A stretch of 64,000 bases of DNA, from assembly GCA_012959805.1 (NCBI GenBank), contig DUCN01000056.1, positions 38,286 to 102,285 on the forward strand, read 5' to 3'. This stretch comes from Myxococcales bacterium (GTDB taxonomy: Bacteria; Myxococcota_A; UBA9160; UBA4427). Positions 46,109-53,986 of the stretch are shown here, piece after piece. The notes under the pieces were generated by a model that did no database searches, was not told the origin of the DNA, and saw only the letters and a list, made by a program, of their open reading frames with translations. The first letter of the stretch is position 1; every line of letters starts with the position of its first letter. Made by a program: the position numbers and the translations under genes.

Positions 46109-46798
46109 ATGTCTGCCTTCCCTAATTCGCCGGTCGATCCTCGGACCTTTTTTGAAGAGACCATTCCCGCGCTCTTTGCGGAGTGGGTTCCGGAGGAACG
46201 AGAGCGCGGGGTCGACGTCAAGCTGGGCGTAGTGCTTCATTCGGCCGTGGACGACGAGGGGGGAGACTGGACGCTGCATTTCACGGCCGGTGAACTCCAT
46301 GTGTTGGCAGGCCGTGCGACGGACTGTGACCTGACCATCGTGCAGAGCGTCTCTGATTGGAGATCGGCGATCTGGGAGGGGAGGCCAGCGCTCATCGCGG
46401 ATGGCGTCGCTGCTCTGACGAAGTCGGGCCCCGCCGGGCTCCGGCCCCCGGGTGGCGAAGCCGGGGAGGGAAATCCCGAAGCACTCAAGCAATTGTCAGA
46501 TCTTGAGGGATTGATCGAGGCCGTCATAGCAGGCGACCCCGACCCCGCTGACGTCAAGGACGGAGGTCGCGTAGATTGGAGAATTGGCGTTCAATTCGGG
46601 ACGGGCCCGATTCGCGATTCACCCGATGCGACCATCCAACTCGGTACAGGGCAGGCCGAGGCGATACGAAGTGGGGACCTTCATCCGGTTGAAGCCTTGA
46701 TTACGGGACAGCTTCGATTGGAGGGCGATCTCGGCCTGATCATTCAGCTTCAGGCGATCGCGATGATGGCGGCGCCGCGACCGTCGCCGTCGGGCTGA
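46109..46798 (+). CDS. SCP2 sterol-transfer-domain protein, two repeats
   Basis: This 229-residue soluble protein contains what appear to be two SCP2-like units. The first (about 10-110) has WTLHFTAGELHVLAGRATDCD then LTIVQSVSDWRSAIWEGRP (only parts quoted as one motif each). The second (about 155-225) has VDWRIGVQFGTGP, DATIQLGTGQAEAIRSGDLH and PVEALITGQLRLEGD, the last matching the conserved end of SCP2 folds. SCP2 domains bind sterols, fatty acids or acyl-CoA in a hydrophobic tunnel. A Gly/Pro-rich linker (about 112-125) separates the units. An acyl-CoA synthetase gene lies nearby on the opposite strand beyond tRNA-Asp, giving a loose lipid context. Confidence 0.72.
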   Translation: MSAFPNSPVDPRTFFEETIPALFAEWVPEERERGVDVKLGVVLHSAVDDEGGDWTLHFTAGELHVLAGRATDCDLTIVQSVSDWRSAIWEGRPALIADGVAALTKSGPAGLRPPGGEAGEGNPEALKQLSDLEGLIEAVIAGDPDPADVKDGGRVDWRIGVQFGTGPIRDSPDATIQLGTGQAEAIRSGDLHPVEALITGQLRLEGDLGLIIQLQAIAMMAAPRPSPSG

Positions 46799-46871
46799 CG
46801 CTCTTCAATCGGCTGGGCCTGCTAGCAATTCGACTCGTTCTCGGCTACAAAATGCCGCCCAGAACTGTTGC

Positions 46872-46948
46872 GGGCCGGTAGTTCAATTGGTTAGAGCACT
46901 GGCCTGTCACGCCAGAAGTTGCGGGTTCGAATCCCGTCCGGCCCGCCA
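46872..46948 (+). tRNA. tRNA-Asp (anticodon GTC)
   Basis: The 77 bases fold with acceptor GGGCCGG/CCGGCCC, anticodon stem CTGGC/GCCAG with loop CTGTCAC (anticodon GTC), T-arm GCGGG-TTCGAAT-CCCGT, discriminator G and an encoded CCA (46946-46948). Confidence 0.97.
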
Positions 46949-47058
46949 GTCTGTGTGATTCGTGTCTAGTGTGTGATTGGTGCGGCTCTTCACGCCGCGC
47001 CGTCTGTTTCCGAGCGGAGAAGACACGAGATCTACGCCGCCTGCGCTCCCTACGCTCC

Positions 47059-48588
47059 CTAAGTTTCGTCGGCGAGCACGGCCCCAGCGACCAATCGATG
47101 CTTCTGGACCTTGCCAAGCGCGTTACGCGGCAACGCGTCCACGCAATGCAATATTCGTGGATGTTTGTACGGGGCCAGCCGGTCGCCGATGAATTCTCGT
47201 AGAACCTCGAGCGACGGGTGGTCGTCTGTATTCACGACCACGATGTAAGCAACGACGCGCTCTCCCCATTCTTCAGAGTCCTCGCCGATAACGGCCACAT
47301 CTTCGATCTTCGCATGCTCGCGGATGATATCCTCGACTTCTCGGGGGTAGACGTTGAAACCCCCGCTGATGATCAGCTCCTTGGCGCGCCCGACGATCTC
47401 GACGTAGCCGTCCTCGTTGATCGATCCCAAGTCGCCAGTCCGAAACCAGCCGTCTTCGGTAAAGGCCAGGGCATTTACATCCGGGCGTTCCCAATACCCA
47501 GAAAAAACGTTGGGCCCGCGAACCTGGATTTCTGCGGGCTCGCCGGATAATCGAAGTTCGACCCCGGGCAGCGGCCAGCCCACAGAGCCCGGACACCGCT
47601 CGCCCGCATAAGGGTTTGAAACCAGCATCAGCGTCTCCGTCATTCCATAGCGTTCGAGCACCTTCTGCCCCGTCACCGCCTCGATGCCAGCATGAAGGGA
47701 GGCTGGGAGCGGAGCAGAACCCGAGACGCAGAGCCGTAGACCAGACAGCGCTTTCACCTCGGAGTGAGCTGCTAGGCGGTGATACATGGTGGGGACACCG
47801 AAAAAGAGAGTCGCCTCAAAGTCTGCGATGCTCGCGAGGATTTCCTCCGGCCGAAACGAGGGGAAGAGGACGGCGCTTGCACCTGTAAAAAGGGTCCCAT
47901 GCAATCCGACCCCCAGGCCATGCATATGGAAGAGGGGCAGAGACAGCAGGAGGCGGTCCGCTTCCGTCCACTTCCATGCTAGGCGGAGGGCTTCGGCGCT
48001 GGCGAGACAATTCGCATGGGAGAGCACAGCGCCTTTGGGGTGGCCGGTCGTGCCGGACGTATAACAAATGAGCGCGGGCGCACCCGGTGGCGCGACATCG
48101 AGTTCGGGAATCTTTCCTTCGGGCAATTCGAGCAAAGGAGAGAGGCGATGAATGTCCTGATTGATTTTCGAGATCTGCTCTACCCGCGACGCTTCATCGA
48201 TGATGGCCGCCCGCGGACGAGCGTCGCCGATCACATGGGAGAGTTCCCGCTCGCCATAGGCCGTGTTGGTCGGAACCACGACAAGTCCCATTCGCAGACA
48301 GGCCACATAAGTCGCGACGAGATCGAGCGAACTCTCGGCTGAAACCAGGATTCGGTCGCCAGGGACGAGGCCGAGTGCCGCAAGTCGGCCCGCACGCTTC
48401 TGCGAGGCTTCGGCGAGTTCGCCCCGAGACATCCAGCCACGAATGGGGTCATGGAAGGCGCGCGCATCCGGCGAAGCGTCCCAATGGCGCTTCCATGCGC
48501 TGCTTAGATTTCCCGCCCCCTGAACACTGGCGTCGAAGACTTCGCCGCGACCAAGGTGTGAATGGATGAAGGGTTTCGCAGTCGTCAT
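47059..48588 (-). CDS. AMP-forming acyl-CoA synthetase, malonyl-CoA synthetase (MatB/ACSF3)-like
   Basis: This 509-residue ANL-superfamily enzyme adenylates a carboxylate and transfers it to CoA. The A3 P-loop-like motif is ICYTSGTTGHPKGAVLSH (about 172-189), with A4 LPLFHMHGLGVGLHG, A5 YGMTETLMLVSNPYAGERCP (about 312-331), A7/A8 YWERPDVN, DGWFRTGDLG and VGRAKELIISGGFNVYP, and the C-terminal catalytic Lys in PRNALGKVQKH. The YGMTE-SNPY-GERxPGxVG pattern resembles malonyl-CoA synthetases, so malonate (or methylmalonate) is the best substrate guess; no malonate decarboxylase or transporter genes are adjacent. The gene starts at ATG 48588 on the minus strand and stands alone. Confidence 0.85.
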   Translation of the reverse strand: MTTAKPFIHSHLGRGEVFDASVQGAGNLSSAWKRHWDASPDARAFHDPIRGWMSRGELAEASQKRAGRLAALGLVPGDRILVSAESSLDLVATYVACLRMGLVVVPTNTAYGERELSHVIGDARPRAAIIDEASRVEQISKINQDIHRLSPLLELPEGKIPELDVAPPGAPALICYTSGTTGHPKGAVLSHANCLASAEALRLAWKWTEADRLLLSLPLFHMHGLGVGLHGTLFTGASAVLFPSFRPEEILASIADFEATLFFGVPTMYHRLAAHSEVKALSGLRLCVSGSAPLPASLHAGIEAVTGQKVLERYGMTETLMLVSNPYAGERCPGSVGWPLPGVELRLSGEPAEIQVRGPNVFSGYWERPDVNALAFTEDGWFRTGDLGSINEDGYVEIVGRAKELIISGGFNVYPREVEDIIREHAKIEDVAVIGEDSEEWGERVVAYIVVVNTDDHPSLEVLREFIGDRLAPYKHPRILHCVDALPRNALGKVQKHRLVAGAVLADET

Positions 48589-48958
48589 CGCGGCAGCCTA
48601 GAGCAGGATTGCCGCTCCCGTTCTTGTTTTCGCGGGCCGAGGCGAACCTCGGACCCATGCACCTGGTCAGTGAACCGATCGCCCGGCGAGCGAGTGATCC
48701 GCGACCCACCCGGGTCGTGGATGCCAGACGATGGGTCCCTCTCATTGAGTGCCCGGGCCTCGTCGAAAGGGTCCGCGGTCTGCGTTCTCGGCAAATCTAA
48801 GGCGCCATTCTTCTGGCCGATCTGATACCCCGTGGGAGCGCGGGAGAAATTTGAAGGAATCGGGAACCGCCGTCGAAGGGATGGGGTCGGACCCTGCAAT
48901 TGAGACATCGTGTGTTTCTCTCCTTGAATCTCCTTTTAGGTCGTGACAGTAAGAGTGA
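48589..48958 (+). other. Intergenic region between the acyl-CoA synthetase and rarA terminator
   Basis: These 370 bases carry only short, overlapping, arginine-rich frames on both strands and no recognisable gene, repeat or RNA. They should hold the promoter of the acyl-CoA synthetase gene (minus strand). Confidence 0.4.
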
Positions 48959-49000
48959 AGGGCCCGTGCGAATAGAACGCGTACGGGCCCTTTCCTTTTC
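48959..49000 (-). terminator. Strong hairpin terminator beyond rarA
   Basis: A perfect 9-bp stem AGGGCCCGT (48959-48967) / ACGGGCCCT (48983-48991), with a further GCG/CGC pair in the loop, is followed on the plus strand by TTTCCTTTT. It lies 13 bases beyond the rarA stop (minus strand). The T-rich tract is on the plus-strand side, so it could also terminate rightward transcription; direction is uncertain. Confidence 0.7.
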
Positions 49001-49012
49001 GCCTTCCAGAGT

Positions 49013-50347
49013 TCATTTCTCTCGCCGCGCGCGCCAGGCGCGCAAGCGGTCGGCAAGACCGGCTTCGCCGCCGGTCTCGTTCGGTTCGTAATAGCGGCGA
49101 CCGCTGAGCGCCGAGGGCAGGTTCTCCACCGCGACGAAGGCATCCTCGACATCGTGGGGATACACGTAATTTTCGCCGTACCCGAGTTCCTTCATCAGCC
49201 GGGTCGGCGCATTGCGCAGATGCATGGGCACCGGCATCGCTCCGCGACCTTCGAGATCCGAGATCGCTCGATCCAGAGCGACATAGGATGCGTTGCTCTT
49301 GGGCGCGCAGGCGAGATAGGTGACGACCTGCGCCAGAGGGATGCGCCCTTCCGGCATGCCGATTCGCTCAACGCTCTGATGGCTGGCCACCGCTAAAGCA
49401 AGCGCCTGGGGGTCGGCGTTGCCGACGTCTTCGGAGGCGAAAATCATCAGTCGGCGGGAGACGTAAAGGGCGTCCTCTCCGGCCTCGAGGAGCCGTGCGA
49501 GGTAGTGCAGGGCGGCGTCCGGATCACTCGCCCGCAGACTCTTGATCAGCGCCGACACAACGTTGAAATGCTCCTCGCCGTCGCGGTCATGGCGTAGAGC
49601 GATCCGTCCACCCGCTTCGCGGACAGTCTCGCGGGAGAGCGGTTCGGCGCGTCTTCCGCTCGAGAGATGAAGTGCCGCGCAGGCCTCGAGGATCCCAAGC
49701 GCCCGACGTGCATCGCCCTGGGAAGCCAGAATCAGCGCCTCTCTCGCCTGCGTGCTGAGCTCCAGATTCGAAGCGCCCAGTCCGCGTTCGGAATCCGAAA
49801 GCGCACGGTCGAGAACGCGTCCTATCGATTCCGCCCCGAGCGCCTCGAGCGTAATGACTTGGCAGCGGGACAAGAGTGGCGCGATCACGCTGAAGGACGG
49901 GTTTTCCGTCGTCGCGCCAATCAGTGTCACCACACCCGCTTCGACGTGGGGTAGAAGAGCGTCCTGTTGCGCCTTGTTCAGGCGATGAATCTCGTCGATG
50001 AAGAGCAGAGTACGAAGCTGGGTTCGCCGTGCGGCCTCGACGGCCTTGCGAATCTCTGCGACCCCGGCTGTCACCGCAGACAGCGGAGTCAGCCGAGCGT
50101 TCTGCATCTCACCGAGGATCCAGGCAAGCGTTGTCTTTCCGCTGCCTGGGGGTCCCCAGAGCAAAAGCGAGGGCAGAGCGCCCTGGGTAACCAGGGTATG
50201 TAGGGGGCGGCCTGGAGCGAGCTGCGCTTCGTGGCCGACGAGGTCTTCGAGGCTTTGTGGGCGCATACGTTCAGCGAGTGGCGCATGGGGTTCGAGTCGT
50301 CGCTGGGTCCGCTCCGGGAATAGGTCGAGGGTCTCGTCAGGGCTCAT
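49013..50347 (-). CDS. rarA: Replication-associated recombination protein A (RarA/MgsA)
   Basis: This 444-residue AAA+ ATPase related to clamp loaders acts at stalled forks and gaps. Walker A is WGPPGSGKTT (64-73), Walker B LLFIDEIHRLNKAQQDALLP (about 114-133), and sensor 1 TLIGATTENPSFSV follows. The MgsA tetramerisation C-terminus shows YLARLLEAGEDALYVSRRLM, ASEDVGNADPQALALAV and the late motif YVYPHDVEDAFV. Length and motif set are normal. It is divergent from recN with a 178-base spacer, and a strong hairpin follows its stop. Confidence 0.95.
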   Translation of the reverse strand: MSPDETLDLFPERTQRRLEPHAPLAERMRPQSLEDLVGHEAQLAPGRPLHTLVTQGALPSLLLWGPPGSGKTTLAWILGEMQNARLTPLSAVTAGVAEIRKAVEAARRTQLRTLLFIDEIHRLNKAQQDALLPHVEAGVVTLIGATTENPSFSVIAPLLSRCQVITLEALGAESIGRVLDRALSDSERGLGASNLELSTQAREALILASQGDARRALGILEACAALHLSSGRRAEPLSRETVREAGGRIALRHDRDGEEHFNVVSALIKSLRASDPDAALHYLARLLEAGEDALYVSRRLMIFASEDVGNADPQALALAVASHQSVERIGMPEGRIPLAQVVTYLACAPKSNASYVALDRAISDLEGRGAMPVPMHLRNAPTRLMKELGYGENYVYPHDVEDAFVAVENLPSALSGRRYYEPNETGGEAGLADRLRAWRARREK

Positions 50348-50525
50348 GCCGCGAGCTTAGCCCCGATTCCAGCACGGCATGGGCGGACGTTGCGGAGCAT
50401 CCAAACGCTTCACTCCGATTCCCGGCGCGTGCGCCGATGACGCCGGACTTCGCCCTTGAGTCCGCGGTCCTGAAACGGGATCATCAACCGAAGCCCTGAT
50501 CCTGGGGTTGGGGTGGGTAGACTCG

Positions 50526-52247
50526 ATGATCGAAGTGTTGCGGATCGACAATTTGGCCCTGGTCGAGTCCGTGGAATTGGAATTTTCTTCGGGTTTGAAC
50601 GTGTTGACCGGTGAGACCGGCACGGGCAAGTCCATCGTCTTGTCGGCGTTGGCGCTGTTGGCGGGTGGGCGCGCGGCGGCTGAGAGTCTTCGCAGCGGCG
50701 CGGAAGAGGGCGCGGTGGAAGCTCTCTTTCGAATGGATGGCCATGAAGACGTGGCGCGGGAACTGATCGAACGAGGTCTTTCCAGCTCGGATGCGAGTGG
50801 CGATGAAGAGAGCTCGCCCGAGTTGATCGTTCGTCGCACGCTGCATGCGAACGGTCGCAGTCGCGCACGAGTCGGTGGTCAGCTCGTACCCGTTTCGACT
50901 CTGGTTGAACTCTTTGGTGGTCAACTCGAAATTTCCAGTCAGCATGGTTCGCAGGCGCTTCGCAATGCTTCGGTGCATGGGCTGGCCCTCGATGCATTCG
51001 CGGGCAAGACGAGTCTGCGTGAAATCGTGGCGCGGGAAGTCACGAGAGTCGTCGGTCTCGACGAAGAGATTGCTGAGCTGCGCGCGGCGGAAGAGGAGCG
51101 CGCTAGGCGTCTCGACTTTTTGCAGTATCAGCAGAGTGAACTCGAGAACGAAGAACTCGATGCGGAAGGGATTGCTTCGCTCGAGGCCGAGCATCGACGA
51201 CTGACCCATGCTGAACGATTGGCGGAGGAGATGGCTCGCGTCAGCGCTGCATTGGGGGGAATCGATGCCGGTCCGGAGAACGAGTCGGCGGAAAGTGCAA
51301 TTGCGACCGCACGGCGCGCGCTCACTACTGCGATGCGAATGGATCCTTCGCTCGAGGATCTCGAAGTGCGTCTCGGGGCTCTCGAATCGGAGTTGCTTGA
51401 TTTGGCAGCGACCGCGTCGGATTATCTGGGCGAGCTCGAAATCGATCCGCGCCGACTCGCCGAGGTCGAAGAAAAAATTGGTGGGCTCGAAAAGCTGCGC
51501 AGGAAATACGGCCAGAGCATCGAGGAAATGCTTTCCCATCGCGACGATGTTGCTCGTGAGATCGAGGCCTTGACCGGGGCCGATGACCGAATTCGTTTAT
51601 TGGAAGCGGAACGGAGTAAGGCCGTCGATTTGGCGAACGATGCATCGGCTCGTCTTTCGACGGCCCGCGCGCGCGCCGCGAAGAAGCTTGCCAAGGCGGT
51701 GCAGTCGGAGCTTTCGGATCTCGCAATGCAGGGCGCGCGCTTCGTGGTTTCGCTCGAGAAACTCACAATGGATGGCCGGCCAACGGGGCTCGAGACGGGG
51801 ATCGGTGGGCGAGAGCGCCCCGAGTTTCATTTTTCTGCGAACGAGGGCGAGGCTCCGCGCCCGATTCAGAAAGTGGCTTCAGGCGGCGAGTTGTCACGAC
51901 TCTTTTTGGCGATCAAGAATTCTCTGCGTCGGGCTAGCCGGAATATGGTGATCGTCTTTGACGAAGTGGACGCCGGGATCGGTGGTGCGGTGGCGGAACG
52001 CGTGGGGCGCGTCCTCGCGGAGCTCGCGACAGAGCACCAGGTTCTCTGCATCACGCATCTTCCCCAGATTGCTGCCTTCGCAGATCGGCATTTCGTGGTT
52101 CGGAAAACCACTCGGGCTGGGCGAACGCGAACCCAGGTCGATCGGGTCGAGGGGGATCTGCGAGTCGACGAATTGGCTCGCATGGCCGGCGGCGAAGAGG
52201 TGACCGAGGTCACGCGCGAACATGCGCGCTCGCTTCTCAATCCTTGA
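50526..52247 (+). CDS. recN: DNA repair protein RecN
   Basis: This 573-residue SMC-like ATPase works in double-strand-break repair. Walker A is GETGTGKS (29-36) in LNVLTGETGTGKSIVLSALA, and the ISSQHGSQAL segment (about 140) is typical of RecN. A long coiled coil spans about 165-375. The ABC signature is KVASGGELSRLFLAIK (about 458-473), Walker B VIVFDEVDAGIGG (about 488-500), with the D-loop and H-loop in VLCITHLPQIAAFAD. ATG 50526 is preferred over TTG 50508, since MIEVLRIDNLAL is the family start. The FHA protein gene begins 118 bases downstream. Confidence 0.95.
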   Translation: MIEVLRIDNLALVESVELEFSSGLNVLTGETGTGKSIVLSALALLAGGRAAAESLRSGAEEGAVEALFRMDGHEDVARELIERGLSSSDASGDEESSPELIVRRTLHANGRSRARVGGQLVPVSTLVELFGGQLEISSQHGSQALRNASVHGLALDAFAGKTSLREIVAREVTRVVGLDEEIAELRAAEEERARRLDFLQYQQSELENEELDAEGIASLEAEHRRLTHAERLAEEMARVSAALGGIDAGPENESAESAIATARRALTTAMRMDPSLEDLEVRLGALESELLDLAATASDYLGELEIDPRRLAEVEEKIGGLEKLRRKYGQSIEEMLSHRDDVAREIEALTGADDRIRLLEAERSKAVDLANDASARLSTARARAAKKLAKAVQSELSDLAMQGARFVVSLEKLTMDGRPTGLETGIGGRERPEFHFSANEGEAPRPIQKVASGGELSRLFLAIKNSLRRASRNMVIVFDEVDAGIGGAVAERVGRVLAELATEHQVLCITHLPQIAAFADRHFVVRKTTRAGRTRTQVDRVEGDLRVDELARMAGGEEVTEVTREHARSLLNP

Positions 52248-52365
52248 CCGGGATGTTTTGCCCCCAGAAGCACTGAGACGCCCAGAAAGCTCGAGGGGTC
52301 GCGGTCAAGAACGAGCGCCAGAACGCCGATGAGATCTGTGAATCAAGCGGATTTAAACAAGGCCC

Positions 52366-52713
52366 ATGGTGAATCAATCAGCAGAAAACGAGGCGATCGG
52401 GACCCGACTTAGACCCCCGCCGGGAGCGTCCGCGATGGTCCTGTCGGGCTTCTACGAGGGCCTCGAAATTTCGTTGGATCGCGATCGGATCGTGATCGGT
52501 CGAGGCCGAAATGCGGACCTGGCACTCGCAGAGGTCACGATTTCACGAGCGCACGCGGCCGTTGGATTCGATGTCGATGGTTTCTTCGTTGAGGATCTGG
52601 ACAGCACCAACGGCACGCTCGTCAATGGCGCGTCGATCAAGCGGCATATGTTGAAACATGATGATGAGATTCAGATGGGCAAACTACGTATTGGAGTGAC
52701 GCTGCCGGCCTAA
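52366..52713 (+). CDS. FHA-domain protein
   Basis: This 115-residue protein is essentially a single forkhead-associated domain, which binds phosphothreonine peptides. After about 22 polar residues come the core motifs: IVIGRGRNADLAL (about 42-54), VTISRAHAAV (57-66) with the Ser/Arg/His triad, and FFVEDLDSTNGTLVNG (about 72-87) with the Asn-Gly pair. No kinase or phosphatase gene is adjacent, so the partner is unknown. It lies between recN and the M23 peptidase on the same strand, possibly in one transcript with the latter (85-base gap). Confidence 0.87.
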   Translation: MVNQSAENEAIGTRLRPPPGASAMVLSGFYEGLEISLDRDRIVIGRGRNADLALAEVTISRAHAAVGFDVDGFFVEDLDSTNGTLVNGASIKRHMLKHDDEIQMGKLRIGVTLPA

Positions 52714-52798
52714 TGGCCAAGCGGTGTGGACGCTCTTCGTTCTCGAAGAGTGAATGTCAATTGCAGGCTTCTGGCCGAATGCTGGAGACGGATAATCG

Positions 52799-53803
52799 AT
52801 GGATTCGTATACGCTCATCTGGGTTCGAGACGCGCGCTCACGGCCGGTGCAGTTCGCGATTCCGAAGTATCGCGTGAAGCAGGCTGGGATCGCCGCCGCG
52901 GTGGTGATGCTGATCGGGTTGGTCGGGACCTGGGATTACTGGCGACTTCGCGCAGATAATGCCGAGCTTGCAGAACTTCGTGTTGAGGCATTCGAGCAGC
53001 GTGAGCAGATTACGCTCTTTACCAATCGACTCGAAGAGGTCGGGCAACAGCTGACGCGAGTGATGGATCTCGAACGGAAGGTCCGCATCATCGCGAATTT
53101 GCCTGGGACCGCCGGTGTGGGCGGCGACGATCTGGCTGAGCTCGCGCCGCACGTCGAAGGTGAAGTCGCACTGCCGGTGGGTGTGCCCATTGGTATGGGT
53201 GCGGACGATTCGTCCGGCTTCGAATCGAGGAATCGACGTGGCGGCCAGGGGGGTGGTGGGCCTCTTCCGGAATTTGGCTCGTCATCCGCGCATGATGTGT
53301 TCTTCGAGTCACTCGATCATCGAGCAGTCGAACTGGGCGACGGCGCATCAGCACGGGCCGACTCTCTCGAAGTCTTGCTTGGGCAGCTCGATGACAAGCG
53401 GCAGAGGCTCGTTTCGAGTCCTTCTATCTGGCCTTCCAAGGGCTGGCTGACTTCGCGCTTCGGTGCGCGGGTCTCACCGTTTACGGGTCTCCGACAGCAT
53501 CACAGTGGAATTGATATTGCCGCCGCCGACGGCACGCCGATTCACGCCCCGGCGCGGGGGCGCGTGATCTTTGCGGGTCGAAAGGGGCCGCTGGGAAATG
53601 CTTTGGTTCTCGACCACGGCTTCGGAGTGAAGACGGTCTACGGTCATACGAAGGAAATCCTGGTCAAAACCGGGGACACCGTCGAGCGCGGTGACCGAAT
53701 CGCGCTGATCGGCAGTAGTGGCCGAAGTACGGGCCCGCACCTCCACTACGTCGTTGAAGTGAAGGGCAAGACGCGCAATCCCCTCGACTATATATTTGAT
53801 TGA
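52799..53803 (+). CDS. M23-family (LytM/NlpD-like) peptidoglycan peptidase
   Basis: This 334-residue protein is anchored in the inner membrane by one N-terminal helix (AGIAAAVVMLIGLVGTW, about 29-45), followed by a coiled coil (about 50-100) and a Gly-rich linker. The C-terminal LytM domain has both metal-binding motifs: HHSGIDIAA (HxxxD) and GPHLHYVVEV (HxH), plus GNALVLDHGFGVKTVYGHTK. All zinc ligands are present, so it may be an active endopeptidase rather than only an amidase activator. The order M23 peptidase-secA-argJ is conserved in many deltaproteobacteria. The start is GAT-preceded ATG 52799, with no strong Shine-Dalgarno. Confidence 0.9.
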   Translation: MDSYTLIWVRDARSRPVQFAIPKYRVKQAGIAAAVVMLIGLVGTWDYWRLRADNAELAELRVEAFEQREQITLFTNRLEEVGQQLTRVMDLERKVRIIANLPGTAGVGGDDLAELAPHVEGEVALPVGVPIGMGADDSSGFESRNRRGGQGGGGPLPEFGSSSAHDVFFESLDHRAVELGDGASARADSLEVLLGQLDDKRQRLVSSPSIWPSKGWLTSRFGARVSPFTGLRQHHSGIDIAAADGTPIHAPARGRVIFAGRKGPLGNALVLDHGFGVKTVYGHTKEILVKTGDTVERGDRIALIGSSGRSTGPHLHYVVEVKGKTRNPLDYIFD

Positions 53804-53986
53804 ACGTGCGGGAAGCGGCGAATTGCTGCGGCAGATCAGATGCTTGGTGATTGGAACGGCCCGGAGTTCGGGTGAGTCAATTTGCCGGTGGGGGACGCCT
53901 CTCCTACCCTGCGGCCGCACCCAAACACTATTTTCTAAAAGCCCAGCAACCCTTATACCGTTCTCGGTCGGGATCGGATCGGCTTG